Below, piece after piece: positions 14,242 through 25,996 of a stretch of DNA of 32,395 nt; the first letter of the stretch is position 1; the number at the start of each line of letters is the position of its first letter. The notes beneath the pieces are model-generated. The model saw nothing but the letters and a program-made list of their open reading frames with translations. It was not told where the DNA came from and did not search any database. The translations under genes were made by a program, and so were the position numbers. Source of the stretch: Candidatus Aminicenantota bacterium (GTDB lineage: Bacteria > Acidobacteriota > Aminicenantia > Aminicenantales > UBA4085); assembly GCA_017883285.1 (NCBI GenBank), contig JADGNV010000019.1, positions 1-32,395 of the forward strand, given 5' to 3'.

Positions 14242-15945
14242 ATGCAAAAAAGACTGCTGGCGGCGATCGTCCTGTCGTTTCTCGTCCTTTTCCTGTATCA
14301 AGCCGTCTTCGTGAAAAAAGCCCCGGCGCCGCAGAACCCCCTGGAGCAGCCGGCCGCTTCGATGAAGACTCAGGCGGCACCGGCGGCGCCGGTTGCGCCG
14401 GAACAGAAGCCGGCCACCGGCGCAGCCGCGGCCCCGGCGGCCAAATCAGACGCTAACCTATTGAATATTAAACAAATAGGGTCTGGACAGGAGGAGCTGA
14501 TCACGGTCACGACGCCGCTCTACCGGGCCGTCTGGACCAACAAGGGTGGCGTCCTTACGAGCTGGAAGCTGAAGAAGCACCTCGACGAGAAGAAGGACGA
14601 TCTCGAGCTCGTGCCCGCCGCGGCCAAGGACGCCGGCGTTTTTCCGTTCGCCCTCTATGACGACAATCCCGAGGCGGTGAAGGCCGGCCTGACGGGAATC
14701 GCGGCCGGAGCGGCCAATTCCGCTTTCTACAAGACGTCCGGGACGAATTTCGAGCTCAAGGACGGGGATAAGGCCGAAGTCAGATTCACCTATTCCGACG
14801 GAAAAGAGCTCGAAGTCGAAAAGATCTTCACCTTCTACGGCGGCCGGTACGACTTCGACATCGCCGTCCATGTCCGGAAGAACGGCCAGCCCGCGGCCGC
14901 CCGCGTCCTATGGGGCCCGGGCCTCCGGAACCCTTCCCAGCAGGAGCTCAGCCAGAGCCTGGCGACCGGCGGCGGAGGAATGACCGTCCTCGCCGGCGAC
15001 AAAGTCTATCGTCTGGACCAGCGCAAATACAAATCCGAGCAGAGCGCCTACAATTTCGTGACGTGGTCGTCCTACGACGACAACTACTTCGCCGCCCTGT
15101 TCGTCCCCGGCGCGGCCACCGGGACGGCCGCCTTCCTGAAAGTGGACACCGAGAACAAGCCGCCCTCGTTCTTCCTGGCCGCGACGGATCCCGGGAAGGT
15201 CTTCCTCGGTCCCAAGGAGTTCGGGACGCTGGCCGACTTCGGGCACAACACCAAGAAGGTCGTTCGCTTCGGCTTCCTGGGATTCATCACCGAGTTCCTG
15301 TTCTACGCCCTCCGCTTCATCCACAAGTTCGTCCCCAACTGGGGCTTCGCGATCATGGTCCTCACCCTCTTCATCAAGATCCTGTTCTTCCCCCTGACCT
15401 ACAGCAGCATGAAATCCATGGCCAAGATGGCCGAGCTCCAGCCGAAGGTCAAGGCGTTGCGGGCCAAGTACAAGAAGTCCAAGACCGACATCGCCCAGCG
15501 CCGCGAGATGAACGAGGAGATGATGAAGCTCTACAAGGAGCACGGCGTCAATCCCGCGGGCGGCTGCCTGCCGATGCTCATCCAGATCCCGATTTTCATC
15601 GGGTTCTTCAATCTCCTCCGGAACGCCATCGAACTGCGGCACAGCCCCTGGATGCTCTGGATCAATGACCTCTCGGTCAAGGATCCGACCTACATCCTCC
15701 CCCTGCTGATGGGCGGGACCCAGTTCGTCAGCCAGAAGATGACTCCCACATCCGCGGATCCCTCCCAGGCGCGGATGATGCTCATTATGCCCGTCGTCAT
15801 GACGGTTTTTTTCCTGCAATTCCAGAGCGGTCTGGTCCTCTACTGGCTGACCTCCAATGTCCTCCAGATCGGGCAGCAGTACATCATGAACCGCATGATG
15901 AAAGCCAAGAAGGTTGAATCCCATGGAAAACGAAGAAAAAACTGA
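14242..15945 (+). CDS. yidC: Membrane protein insertase YidC
   Basis: Inserts and folds inner-membrane proteins alone or with SecYEG. The 567 residues are the long Gram-negative form. There is an N-terminal helix (about 4-22, LLAAIVLSFLVLFLYQAVF) and an Ala/Pro-rich linker (about 30-70). A large periplasmic beta domain (about 75-345) follows. The conserved Oxa1/YidC core with five helices (about 355-560) starts at NWGFAIMVLTLFIKILFFPL, followed by the cytoplasmic coiled-coil hairpin (MAKMAELQPKVKALRAKYKK), and ends in a basic tail. The start ATG 14242, 11 bases after yidD, has GAGG upstream. Its 3' end overlaps jag by 23 bases. Confidence 0.96.
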   Translation: MQKRLLAAIVLSFLVLFLYQAVFVKKAPAPQNPLEQPAASMKTQAAPAAPVAPEQKPATGAAAAPAAKSDANLLNIKQIGSGQEELITVTTPLYRAVWTNKGGVLTSWKLKKHLDEKKDDLELVPAAAKDAGVFPFALYDDNPEAVKAGLTGIAAGAANSAFYKTSGTNFELKDGDKAEVRFTYSDGKELEVEKIFTFYGGRYDFDIAVHVRKNGQPAAARVLWGPGLRNPSQQELSQSLATGGGGMTVLAGDKVYRLDQRKYKSEQSAYNFVTWSSYDDNYFAALFVPGAATGTAAFLKVDTENKPPSFFLAATDPGKVFLGPKEFGTLADFGHNTKKVVRFGFLGFITEFLFYALRFIHKFVPNWGFAIMVLTLFIKILFFPLTYSSMKSMAKMAELQPKVKALRAKYKKSKTDIAQRREMNEEMMKLYKEHGVNPAGGCLPMLIQIPIFIGFFNLLRNAIELRHSPWMLWINDLSVKDPTYILPLLMGGTQFVSQKMTPTSADPSQARMMLIMPVVMTVFFLQFQSGLVLYWLTSNVLQIGQQYIMNRMMKAKKVESHGKRRKN

Positions 15946-16564
15946 GACCCCCGAAGAACCGCTCCCCGAATTCCGGGCCCGGAACCTCGAAGACGCCATC
16001 GGCCACGCCGAGCACAAGCTCAAGATCCCGCGCTCCGAGCTGAATTACGAGATCGTCACCGAGAAGACCACTCTCTTCGGCCTCAGCAAGGAGATCGTCA
16101 TCCATGCCTGGCCGAAAGCCGTGGCCGAGGACAACGTCATCGCCGATTTCCTCGAAAAGCTGAAGCAGGTGTTCCCTCTCGAGATCACCTACGAAATCAA
16201 GCGGAAGGACGGCGTCGTCTTCGTGATATTCGACGGCGAGGACAAGCAGCTCCTGCTCTGGAAGGACGGGGCCCTTCTCCTGGCCCTTCAGCACCTGCTG
16301 AACAAGATCTCCAATCAGAAAGTTCAGGTGGACTGCGAATTCTTCCGTAAGAGAAAAGAGAAGAAGCTCCGCGAATACGCCCAGCAGGTGGCCCGCCAGG
16401 TCCACGACTCCGGGCGCAACGAGATCCTCGACCTGATGAACCCCTACGAGCGGCGCATCGTCCACATCGCCGCCAACCAGGTCCCCGGCATCACGAGCGA
16501 AAGCCTGGGCGAAGGGTTCCTGAAGCGGGTCAAGATTTTTCCCCTGGCCAAGCAGGGACGCTGA
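15923..16564 (+). CDS. jag: Jag/KhpB-type RNA-binding protein (Jag_N-KH-R3H)
   Basis: RNA-binding protein usually encoded beside yidC; KhpB homologues affect cell elongation and mRNA regulation. The 213 residues have a Jag_N domain (about 17-70; NLEDAIGHAEHKLKI and TTLFGLSKEI), a KH-like domain (about 75-145) and an R3H domain (about 150-210; YERRIVHIAANQV with the Arg-x3-His motif, then LKRVKIFP). The KH GxxG loop reads WKDG, so its first Gly is replaced by Trp, which may weaken single-strand RNA binding. I chose ATG 15923 with AAGAAGG upstream; a TTG at 15914 would add three residues. Confidence 0.88.
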   Translation: MENEEKTETPEEPLPEFRARNLEDAIGHAEHKLKIPRSELNYEIVTEKTTLFGLSKEIVIHAWPKAVAEDNVIADFLEKLKQVFPLEITYEIKRKDGVVFVIFDGEDKQLLLWKDGALLLALQHLLNKISNQKVQVDCEFFRKRKEKKLREYAQQVARQVHDSGRNEILDLMNPYERRIVHIAANQVPGITSESLGEGFLKRVKIFPLAKQGR

Positions 16565-16574
16565 GCGGGAGCAC

Positions 16575-16597
16575 GGGGCCGGTCGATCGGCCGCCCC
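16575..16597 (+). terminator. Possible terminator hairpin after jag
   Basis: GGGGCCG (16575-16581) can pair with CGGCC-G-CCCC (16588-16597) with one bulge. No T tract follows, so termination is only possible. The mnmE -10 box follows within 35 bases. Confidence 0.4.
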
Positions 16598-16627
16598 GGG
16601 CTGCTTCCCTATTCCTTCCGGCTCGAC

Positions 16628-16633
16628 TATAAT
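16628..16633 (+). promoter_or_regulatory. -10 box directly before mnmE
   Basis: Perfect TATAAT ending 9 bases before the mnmE ATG. The -35 at 17-base spacing (TTCCCT, 16605-16610) is weak. No Shine-Dalgarno lies between, so a near-leaderless transcript is likely. Confidence 0.55.
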
Positions 16634-16642
16634 TCGTCCGAG

Positions 16643-18022
16643 ATGTTCGATTATTCCCTCGACGACACAATTATCGCCGTTTCGACGCCGCTTGGCCGGG
16701 GCGGCATCGGTATTGTCCGCCTGAGCGGCGATTCCGCCCTTCCGATCGCCCTGAAGATTTTCCGGCCGAAGAAGGCCGGGTCCCGGATCCTTCCCGGGCG
16801 GGCCGTCCTCGGAAACCTGGTCGATCCCGAGCGGAAGGAGCCATTCGAGGAAGCCTATCTGATCCATTTCCGCGCTCCGCATTCCTACACCACCCAATCC
16901 GTCGTAGAAATAAGCTGCCACGGCAGTCCCGTCGTCCTGGAGGAAGTCCTCCGCCTGGGAACCCGTTTTGGAGCGAGGCTCGCCCGCCCCGGGGAATTCA
17001 CCTTCCGAGCCTATCGCGGCGGCCGGATCGATATCCTCCAGGCGGAAGCGGTCGATGACCTCATTCGGGCCCCGAACATCGAGGCCGCCCGGAAGGCGTT
17101 CGGCCATCTCGACGGTGGACTGTCGGCGAGGATGGCCGGGCTCCGGCGCCGGATCGTGGAGATCCTGGGCCTGATCGAAGCCGCGATCGAGTTTCCCGAC
17201 GAAAAGCTGCCGGTCTCGCCCCGGAACATCGAGGCCGGCCTCGAGGAGATGACCGGATACCTCGATGCCTTGATCGCGGGCTACGACGCCGGCCGGGCGC
17301 TCCTCGAGGGGGTCACGCTGGCCATCGTCGGCCGGGCGAACGTCGGCAAGTCCACCCTGTTCAACGCGCTCCTCGCGCACGAGCGGGCGATCGTGACCCC
17401 GTTCCCGGGGACGACGCGCGATTTCCTTCGGGAGAAGGTCCGCATCAAGGACGTCGACTTCAACCTGGTGGACATGGCCGGACTCCGCCGGGCCGCGACG
17501 GCCGTCGAAAAGGAAGGCATCCGGCGGAGCCGGGAGATCGCCGCCCAGGCCGACGGCATCCTCTTCCTGTTCGACGCGTCGAAGAAGGACTTCGAGGAAG
17601 ACTTGACCCTGCTCGACGAATTCAAGGATAAGAAAGCGGTCCTCGTCTTCAACAAAATCGACCTCGGCCGGAAGCCGGATCTGGGGAAGGTCCGTGCCCG
17701 GATCGGCCGGAGGCCATTCCTCGAGATATCGGCCCTCCGGGGGACGAACTTAGAGCGGCTGAAGGCCGCAATCTCCAAGACTTTTGCCCCCCGGAACGTC
17801 GATAGGGGAGACGTCATATTCCATCTGTGGCAGAAACTGGCTTTGGAAGACATGGGAGCCCGCCTCCGGCGGGCGAAACGTCTCCTGTCCGACGGCCATC
17901 CCGAGGAGATGTATGTCGAGGAGATCCGGGAGATCGTTCCCGCCCTTGGACGGTTCCTCGGAGAGATCCGGTCCGACGACGTGCTCGCCGACATCTTCGG
18001 CCGCTTCTGCGTGGGAAAATGA
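16643..18022 (+). CDS. mnmE: tRNA uridine-5-carboxymethylaminomethyl modification GTPase MnmE
   Basis: With MnmG, modifies U34 of tRNAs reading two-fold degenerate codon boxes. The 459 residues have an N-terminal folate-binding domain (1-120; [20 protein letters not shown]) and a helical domain with an inserted G domain (about 215-375). The G domain shows GRANVGKST (from residue 230), GTTRD, DMAGLRR and NKID. The G3 motif reads DMAG instead of the usual DTAG. The C terminus FCVGK keeps the essential Cys of the (F)C(I/V)GK signature. ATG 16643 is close to a TATAAT and has no Shine-Dalgarno. mnmG follows after 1 base. Confidence 0.95.
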   Translation: MFDYSLDDTIIAVSTPLGRGGIGIVRLSGDSALPIALKIFRPKKAGSRILPGRAVLGNLVDPERKEPFEEAYLIHFRAPHSYTTQSVVEISCHGSPVVLEEVLRLGTRFGARLARPGEFTFRAYRGGRIDILQAEAVDDLIRAPNIEAARKAFGHLDGGLSARMAGLRRRIVEILGLIEAAIEFPDEKLPVSPRNIEAGLEEMTGYLDALIAGYDAGRALLEGVTLAIVGRANVGKSTLFNALLAHERAIVTPFPGTTRDFLREKVRIKDVDFNLVDMAGLRRAATAVEKEGIRRSREIAAQADGILFLFDASKKDFEEDLTLLDEFKDKKAVLVFNKIDLGRKPDLGKVRARIGRRPFLEISALRGTNLERLKAAISKTFAPRNVDRGDVIFHLWQKLALEDMGARLRRAKRLLSDGHPEEMYVEEIREIVPALGRFLGEIRSDDVLADIFGRFCVGK

Positions 18023-18023
18023 G

Positions 18024-19910
18024 ATGAGCCCCTCCCCTTCGGACGTCTATGATGTCGTGGTCGTGGGCGCCGGCCATGCCGGCTGCGAAGCGGCTTGGGC
18101 CGCTTCGGGGATGGGGCTTCGGACCTGCCTGGTCACGATCCATCTTGATACCATCGCCCAGATGTCCTGCAACCCGGCCGTGGGCGGCTTGGCCAAGGGG
18201 CATCTCGTCCGCGAGATCGATGCCCTGGGCGGCCTCATGGGGCTGATGGCCGACAAAACCGGCATCCAGTTCCGGCTGCTCAACCGGAGCCGCGGCGGCG
18301 CCGTCCAGGCCCCGCGGGCCCAGTGCGACAAGGCGCGGTACCGGCAGGCCATGAAGAGCAAGCTCGAGGACGTCCCCAACCTGACGGTTTTTCAGGGCAT
18401 CGTGGCCGATGTCCTCGTCGAGAAAGGCCGGGCCAGGGGAGTGGCCCTCCTGGATGGAAGCAGGATTCCCGGAAAGGCCGTGATCGTGACGCCGGGGACG
18501 TTCCTGAACGGGCTCATCCATATCGGGCTGAAGAGCTATCCGGCGGGCCGGGCCAACGAACTCGCGTCCCGGGAGCTGGGCGACAATCTCAAGAAACGGG
18601 GGTTGCTCTCCTTCCGCCTGAAGACGGGCACGCCCATGCGCCTCGACAAGCACACGATCGATTGGACGCGGTTCGAGCCCCAACCGGGCGACGACGTCCC
18701 CGTCCCCTTCTCCTTCCGGACGAAAATCCCGCTCGAGAACAAGGTCGTCTGCCATACCGGCTACACGAATGCGAAGACCCATGAAGTCATCCGGGCGAAC
18801 CTCGACAAATCCCCGCTTTACCAGGGGAAGATCTCGGGGACCGGCCCCCGCTATTGCCCTTCGATCGAGGACAAGGTCGTCAAGTTCCCGCACCACCTCC
18901 GGCACCAGTTTTTCCTGGAGCCGGAGGGGCTGGACACGTCGGAAATCTACGTCAACGGCGTTTCCTCGAGCCTCCCTTTCGAGACTCAAATCGCCATCCT
19001 GAAGACCATTCCCGGCCTGGACCGGGCCAAGATCCTGCGGCCGGCCTACGCGATCGAATACGACGCAGCCGATCCGACCCTCCTTCTCCCCACCCTGGAG
19101 ACCCGCGCCGTCCGGAATTTGTATCTTGCCGGCCAGATCAACGGCACTTCAGGCTACGAAGAAGCCGCCGCCCAGGGGCTCATGGCCGGAATCAACGCCG
19201 CCCTGAAGGTCCGAAAGAAGCCGCCGTTCGTCCTCCGCCGTGACGAAGCCTATATCGGCGTTCTGATCGACGACCTGGTCTCCAAGGGGATCGAAGAGCC
19301 CTATCGGCTGTTCACGTCGCGGGCCGAATACCGGCTGAACCTCCGCATCGACAACGCCGACCGCCGCCTGATGAAATACGGGCGGAATTTCGGTCTTATC
19401 TCGGCCGAGGATTTCGCGGCCTTCGAGGAGAAAAGCAAGCGGGTCGCGGCCGCCCTCCTTTACCTGGAGAAGACGAAAATTGGGACGGGCGACAAGGAAA
19501 AAATGACCCTCAGGGATTACCTAAAAAAACCTGAAATCCGTCTCCGGAATGTGCTAGAATACCATCAGAATCTGGCGGCCTTGACGGACGAAGAAGTCAG
19601 GCACATCGAGGCCGAAATCAAGTATGAAGGGTATGTGAAGAAGCAGGGCAAAGAGATCGCCAAGGTCCTGAAGATCGACGGCCTGAAGATACCCGAGAAG
19701 CTGGATTCGAGCGAGGTCCACGGCCTGACCCGCGAAGCGGTCGAAAAGATGAGAAAATACCGGCCCCGGACGATCGGGGACCTCAAGAAAATCCCCGGCC
19801 TGACGCCCTCCGACGTCTTCAGCGTCTATGTCCATCTGGCCGCCCGGAAGAAGAAACGCCACGGGACGGGGGCGATTGTTCCACGTGGAACATCCGACGA
19901 TGCAGAATAA
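18024..19910 (+). CDS. mnmG: tRNA uridine-5-carboxymethylaminomethyl modification enzyme MnmG
   Basis: FAD-dependent partner of MnmE. The 628 residues match the family. The N terminus has the dinucleotide motif [16 protein letters not shown], followed by [20 protein letters not shown], a GidA signature. [32 protein letters not shown] and [18 protein letters not shown] are further GidA blocks. The helical C-terminal domain ends with [19 protein letters not shown]. The frame is open back to 17784 inside mnmE, but ATG 18024 matches the family start. The final codons contain a parS site, and the stop lies 11 bases inside parA. Confidence 0.96.
   Translation: MSPSPSDVYDVVVVGAGHAGCEAAWAASGMGLRTCLVTIHLDTIAQMSCNPAVGGLAKGHLVREIDALGGLMGLMADKTGIQFRLLNRSRGGAVQAPRAQCDKARYRQAMKSKLEDVPNLTVFQGIVADVLVEKGRARGVALLDGSRIPGKAVIVTPGTFLNGLIHIGLKSYPAGRANELASRELGDNLKKRGLLSFRLKTGTPMRLDKHTIDWTRFEPQPGDDVPVPFSFRTKIPLENKVVCHTGYTNAKTHEVIRANLDKSPLYQGKISGTGPRYCPSIEDKVVKFPHHLRHQFFLEPEGLDTSEIYVNGVSSSLPFETQIAILKTIPGLDRAKILRPAYAIEYDAADPTLLLPTLETRAVRNLYLAGQINGTSGYEEAAAQGLMAGINAALKVRKKPPFVLRRDEAYIGVLIDDLVSKGIEEPYRLFTSRAEYRLNLRIDNADRRLMKYGRNFGLISAEDFAAFEEKSKRVAAALLYLEKTKIGTGDKEKMTLRDYLKKPEIRLRNVLEYHQNLAALTDEEVRHIEAEIKYEGYVKKQGKEIAKVLKIDGLKIPEKLDSSEVHGLTREAVEKMRKYRPRTIGDLKKIPGLTPSDVFSVYVHLAARKKKRHGTGAIVPRGTSDDAE
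19877..19892. promoter_or_regulatory. parS centromere site (perfect 16-bp palindrome)
   Basis: TGTTCCACGTGGAACA is a perfect palindrome and matches the bacterial parS consensus TGTTNCACGTGNAACA. It lies inside the last codons of mnmG and 7 bases before the parA ATG. ParB would load here as a CTP-dependent clamp. Its place in front of parA also allows autoregulation. Confidence 0.92.
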
Positions 19911-20658
19911 GATCATCGCGATCGCGAACCAGAAAGGCGGCGTGGGCAAGACCACGACGGCCATCAACCTCGCGGCGTCCCTGGCCAAGATGAAGATGCG
20001 CGTGCTTCTAATCGACTTCGATCCCCAGGGCATGGCCACGGCCGGCCTGGGGAAAGCCAAGGAGCCCGGCAAAGGCATCTATCCGGCCTTGATGAGCGGC
20101 CAGGACATCATGGAATGCATCGTCGGCACCGAGCTCGACAATCTCTACCTCTGCCCATGTTCGCCCGAGCTGGCCGGGGTCGAAGCCGAGCTCTACAACC
20201 AGGAAAATCGGGAGAAGCGGCTCCGGGAGATCCTGGACAAAATCCGGCCGCAGTTCAATTTCATCTTCATCGATTGCCCTCCCTCCCTCAGCTTCCTGAC
20301 CATCAACGCCCTGTCCGCGGCGGATTCCGTCCTGATCCCCGTCCAGACCGAGTTTTTCTGCATGGAGGGCATCCCCGACCTCCTCCACTCGCTAAACGAA
20401 GTCCGGACCTATTTCAATCCGACCTTGAAGATCGAGGGCATCATCCTGACCATGTACGACGACCGGACGAACCTCTCCCGCCAGGTCGCGGACGAGGTCC
20501 GGAAATCGCTCAAAGACGTGGTCTATAAGGCCATCATCCCCCGGAGCGTTCGCTTGGCCGAGGCCCCCAGCTTCGGCAAGCCCGTGCTCCTCTACGATGC
20601 CAAGTCCAGGGGGGCGGAGGCTTATCTCAATCTAGCCCAGGAGATTCTTGAGAAATGA
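19900..20658 (+). CDS. parA: Chromosome-partitioning ATPase ParA (Soj)
   Basis: Walker-type ATPase that moves ParB-parS complexes over the nucleoid. The 252 residues contain the deviant Walker A motif KGGVGKTT (residues 12-19), the A' motif LLIDFDPQG and the Walker B region [10 protein letters not shown]. The short N terminus lacks a helix-turn-helix, so it is a chromosomal (type Ib-like) ParA. I chose ATG 19900; the frame is open to 19828, and GTG 19885 within parS is an alternative. It overlaps mnmG by 11 bases and parB by 4 (ATGA). Confidence 0.95.
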   Translation: MQNKIIAIANQKGGVGKTTTAINLAASLAKMKMRVLLIDFDPQGMATAGLGKAKEPGKGIYPALMSGQDIMECIVGTELDNLYLCPCSPELAGVEAELYNQENREKRLREILDKIRPQFNFIFIDCPPSLSFLTINALSAADSVLIPVQTEFFCMEGIPDLLHSLNEVRTYFNPTLKIEGIILTMYDDRTNLSRQVADEVRKSLKDVVYKAIIPRSVRLAEAPSFGKPVLLYDAKSRGAEAYLNLAQEILEK

Positions 20659-21500
20659 AAAAAGCGCTCGGCAAAGGAATAAAGGCCTTCATCCCGGAGG
20701 AATACGGTATCCTCAAGCAAGAAACGTACGCGGAACTCGAGATCGACCAGATCCGGCCGAATCCGCTCCAGCCGCGGACGAAATTCAACGAGGCCTCGAT
20801 CGACGAGCTCGCCCGGTCGATCAGGGAGTCCGGGGTCCTTCAGCCGATCATCGTCGTGTCGGAGGAAGGCCGTTACAAGATCCTGATCGGGGAGAGGCGC
20901 TGGCGGGCGGCCCGCAAGGCGGGGCTCAAAAAAGTCCCCGTCCTCATCCGTAACATCCCCAAGGAGCATCAGCTCGAAGTCGCGCTCATCGAAAACCTCC
21001 AGCGCGAGGAATTGAACCCGATCGAGATCTCCCTCGGCTACAAGCGGCTGATCGACGAGCTCGGCTACACCCAGGAAAACGTGGCCGAGAAAGTCGGCAA
21101 GGACCGGGCCTCGGTCGCGAACCATTTGCGGTTGCTCAAGCTGCCCCTCGAAATCCAGGACCTCCTCAGCGACGGGAAGATCTCGATGGGCCACGCCAAA
21201 GTGTTGCTTGGCCTCGACGATCCCCGGGCGCTCGTCGCCTTGGCCCGCAAGATCATGGCCAAGGGGCTTTCCGTCCGCGAGGTCGAGGCCCTTCTGGCCA
21301 GGACCGAGAAGGAGGTCCCGGCGCCGAAAAAACGGAAAGCCGATCCGAATCTCGAAGCCGTCCAGGAAGACCTGCTGCGTGTTCTCGGGACCAAAGTGAC
21401 CATCGACGGCACGCCCAAGAGGGGCGTCATCAAGGTCTTCTACTTTTCCCTGGACGAGCTCAACCGCGTCATTGAACTCATCAAAGGAGCCAGATCATGA
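20655..21500 (+). CDS. parB: Chromosome-partitioning protein ParB (Spo0J), CTPase
   Basis: Binds parS, hydrolyses CTP and spreads as a DNA clamp. The 281 residues have an N-terminal ParA-stimulating start ([16 protein letters not shown]), the ParB/Srx CTP-binding domain (about 30-125; [21 protein letters not shown] and [12 protein letters not shown], then [12 protein letters not shown]), a helix-turn-helix (about 135-165; [20 protein letters not shown]) and a C-terminal dimerisation region. The stop overlaps the bactofilin ATG by 4 bases. Confidence 0.96.
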   Translation: MKKALGKGIKAFIPEEYGILKQETYAELEIDQIRPNPLQPRTKFNEASIDELARSIRESGVLQPIIVVSEEGRYKILIGERRWRAARKAGLKKVPVLIRNIPKEHQLEVALIENLQREELNPIEISLGYKRLIDELGYTQENVAEKVGKDRASVANHLRLLKLPLEIQDLLSDGKISMGHAKVLLGLDDPRALVALARKIMAKGLSVREVEALLARTEKEVPAPKKRKADPNLEAVQEDLLRVLGTKVTIDGTPKRGVIKVFYFSLDELNRVIELIKGARS

Positions 21501-21877
21501 AGGACAAGAAAATAGACGAACACAAAATCACGGGATACTTCGACGACGGGTCGGAATTCGACGGGACCCTGAAATTCCGGGGCTCCTTCCGGATCGACGG
21601 CTTCTTCAAGGGGCGGATCGAATCCGACTCGATGCTGATCATCGGCGACAAGGGAAAGGTCGAAGCCGAGATCGTGGTGAACCATGTCGTCATCAGCGGC
21701 GAATGCCGGGGCAACATCAAGGCGGCCGAGTGCGTCGAGATCAACAGCCTGGCGCGCGTGTATGGCACGGTCACGACGCCCAAGCTCATCGTCGAGGAAG
21801 GAGCGTATCTCCAAGCTTCCTGCCAGACCTGCGATCAGCCGCCCGCCGCCGCCGCGGAGATAAAGCTCAAGTCCTGA
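21497..21877 (+). CDS. Bactofilin
   Basis: Polymerising beta-helical cytoskeletal protein (DUF583). The 126 residues consist almost wholly of the repetitive beta-helix core (about 17-112), starting GSEFDGTLKFRGSFRIDGFF and running through GKVEAEIVVNHVVISGECRG to LIVEEGAYLQASC. Tails are short. It overlaps parB by 4 bases, so it is translated with parAB. In Myxococcus bactofilins form scaffolds for ParABS components; the overlap here suggests a similar link, which is inference. The KDO gene kdsB follows after 15 bases. Confidence 0.92.
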   Translation: MKDKKIDEHKITGYFDDGSEFDGTLKFRGSFRIDGFFKGRIESDSMLIIGDKGKVEAEIVVNHVVISGECRGNIKAAECVEINSLARVYGTVTTPKLIVEEGAYLQASCQTCDQPPAAAAEIKLKS

Positions 21878-21892
21878 GGGGGGAGAAGACGC

Positions 21893-22610
21893 ATGGATCA
21901 GGCCGTCGGCATCATTCCGGCTCGATACGGATCGAGCCGTTTTCCGGGGAAGCCCCTGGCGCCGATCCTCGGCAAGCCCATGATCCAATGGGTCTATGAA
22001 GGCGCCCGCAAGTCGAAGCGGCTGTCCCGGGTCATCATTGCCACCGACGACGTGCGCATCTTCGAGGCCGGATTGTCTTTCGGAGCGGAAGCGGTGATGA
22101 CGTCCTCCGGCCATGCATCGGGAACGGACCGCGCGGCCGAAGTCGCCGCGAACATCGAGGCGTCCGTCATCGTCAACATCCAGGGCGACGAGCCGCTGCT
22201 CGACGGGTCCGTGCTCGACGGCCTCGTCGCGGCCTTCGACGACGAGGCCCTGCCCATGGCGAGCCTCATGGCCAAAGTCGCGGACGTCGGGCTCATCGAC
22301 GACCCGAACATCGTCAAGGTCGTCGTGGACCGGGAAGGCTACGCGCTGTGCTTTTCGCGCTCGCCGCTGCCCCGCGGCGCGCAGGATTTCTTCTATCAGC
22401 ACGTCGGCATCTACGGCTACCGGAAGGAGTTCCTTCTCGGATTCAAGTCCCTGCCCGCGTCGCGGCTGGAGAAGATCGAGCGGCTCGAGCAGCTCCGCGT
22501 GCTCGAATACGGCATCCGGATCAAGATGATCGAAATCCCGCGGCCCACCTTGAGTGTGGACACGCCGCAGGATATAATCGGCATCGAAGAATTCTTAAAG
22601 ACGAGGTCGT

Positions 22611-22618
<8 letters not shown>
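21893..22618 (+). CDS. kdsB: 3-deoxy-manno-octulosonate cytidylyltransferase (CMP-KDO synthetase)
   Basis: Activates KDO with CTP to CMP-KDO for lipid A-core assembly in the cytoplasm. The 241 residues show the signature [16 protein letters not shown] (7-22), [24 protein letters not shown] and the C-terminal [15 protein letters not shown] with DTPQD. A strong GGGGGGAG lies before ATG 21893. It overlaps pyrG by 8 bases. The Mg-binding Asp in the QGDEP block is present. Confidence 0.96.
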
Positions 22619-24221
<1,603 letters not shown>

Positions 24222-25024
24222 TTCGGCCGTGACGGTCGGTGGGGGGAAGCTCTTCCTCATCGCCGGCCCGTGCGTTCTCGAAAGTCGAAGACACGCCTTC
24301 GCCCTCGCCCTCCAGGCCAAAACGGTCTGCGGGAAGCTCGGCATCCCCTTCATCTTCAAGGCTTCCTTCGACAAGGCCAACCGCTCGTCGATTGCCTCGT
24401 TCCGCGGGCCGGGCCTGAAGAAAGGGCTCCGCATCCTGGCCGAGATCAAGCGCGAGCTCGGCGTTCCCGTCCTCTCGGACGTCCATGAGACGGCCCAAGT
24501 CGAAGAAGCGGCCGAGGTCCTCGACGTCCTTCAGATCCCAGCCTTCCTTTGCCGCCAAACCGACCTCCTCCTGGCTGCCGCGAAGACCGGAAAAACGGTG
24601 AACATCAAGAAAGGCCAGTTTCTCTCGCCCCACGATATGAAGAACGCGGTCGAAAAAATCCGGAGCGCGGGCAATCCCAAGATCCTCCTGACCGAGCGCG
24701 GGACGATGTTCGGCTACAACAACCTCGTGGTCGACCTCCGGTCCGTTCCCATCATGAAAGGATTCGGCTGCCCCGTCGTCATCGACGCCTCGCACAGCGT
24801 CCAGAGACCTGGCGGCCAGGGCGCTTCGTCGGGCGGCGAGCGCAAGTTCATTTCCCTGATCGCCAAGGCGGCGGTCGCCGCCGGCGCGGACGGGGTCTTC
24901 CTCGAAGTCCACGACAATCCGGACAAGGCCCTATCCGACAAACACAACTCTTTTCATATCAAGGAATTAGAGGCGCTCTGCCGGACCCTTCTCCGCATCC
25001 GGGACGCCCTCTGAGGAAGCAGGC

Positions 25025-25996
25025 ATGACCAAGAAAGACGTCATCGAGACGGGACGCGAAGTCCTGGCCGTCGAGGCCCGGGCCGTCGAGGCCTTGAGCC
25101 GGCGCCTGGACGAAAGCTTCGCCCGGGCGGTGGACCTCCTGTTCAAGGCGAAGGCCCGGATCATCGTCATCGGCATGGGCAAGTCGGGCCTCATCGGCCG
25201 CAAGATCGCGGCCACGCTGGCGAGCTGCGGGACGCCGGCGATGTTCGTCCATCCGGCCGAGGCGGGCCACGGCGACTTGGGGATGATCCTCCGCGGCGAC
25301 GTCCTGCTCGCCGTCTCCTACAGCGGCGAGACGCGCGAGATCGTGGACATGCTCGGGTTCATCAAGCGGATCGGGGTGAAGCTCGTCTGCATCACCGGCT
25401 ATCCGCATTCGCGGATCGCGCGCTACAGCGACATCGTCCTCGACGCGAAAGTGGAAAAGGAAGCCGGGCCGAGCGGGCTCGTCCCCACGGCGAGCTCCAC
25501 GGCCGCCCTGGCCCTCGGCGACGCCCTGGCCGTCGCCGTCATGAAGAAGAAGGGCTTCGGCGAGCGCGACTTCGCCTTCGTCCATCCCAAGGGGGCGATC
25601 GGAAAGCGGCTCCTCAGAGTCGAGACTCTGATGCACAAGGGCAAGGACGTCCCGAAGGTCGGTCCGGACGCGCCGATGAGCGCGGCCATCGAGGAGATGA
25701 CGCGCAAGAAGCTGGGCATGACCTGCGTCGTGGGCGCCGGCAACCGTCTGCTGGGCGTCATCACCGACGGCGACCTCCGCCGCATGATCCGCAAGTTCCG
25801 GGGGGCGGTCGTCAACAAGTGCGCCCGGGAGTGCATGACTCCGGATCCCGTAGGGGTCGAAGGCTCGGTTCTTGCGACCGAAGCCTTGAACCTCATGGAG
25901 CGGCGGCGGATCACCGCGCTCGTCGTTCGCGGCGCGGACGGCCGGCTGGACGGGGTCATCCACCTCCACGATCTATGGCGGACGGAGATGTTCTGA
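25025..25996 (+). CDS. kdsD: Arabinose-5-phosphate isomerase (SIS-CBS)
   Basis: Converts ribulose-5-P to arabinose-5-P, the first committed step of KDO synthesis. The 323 residues contain an SIS domain (about 35-170; IVIGMGKSGLIGRKIAATLA, SYSGETREIVD, PTASSTAALALGDALA) and two CBS domains (about 205-320; VETLMHKGKDVPKV and ITDGDLRRM). Length and order match KdsD/KpsF. GAGGAAG precedes the ATG. The stop overlaps the kdsC ATG (TGATG). Confidence 0.95.
   Translation: MTKKDVIETGREVLAVEARAVEALSRRLDESFARAVDLLFKAKARIIVIGMGKSGLIGRKIAATLASCGTPAMFVHPAEAGHGDLGMILRGDVLLAVSYSGETREIVDMLGFIKRIGVKLVCITGYPHSRIARYSDIVLDAKVEKEAGPSGLVPTASSTAALALGDALAVAVMKKKGFGERDFAFVHPKGAIGKRLLRVETLMHKGKDVPKVGPDAPMSAAIEEMTRKKLGMTCVVGAGNRLLGVITDGDLRRMIRKFRGAVVNKCARECMTPDPVGVEGSVLATEALNLMERRRITALVVRGADGRLDGVIHLHDLWRTEMF

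Noticed and set aside
17784-18023. N-terminal extension of mnmG into mnmE
   Set aside because: The extra residues are unrelated to MnmG. The family N terminus begins at ATG 18024. The same reasoning rejects the upstream extensions of yidD, yidC, parA and kdsC.
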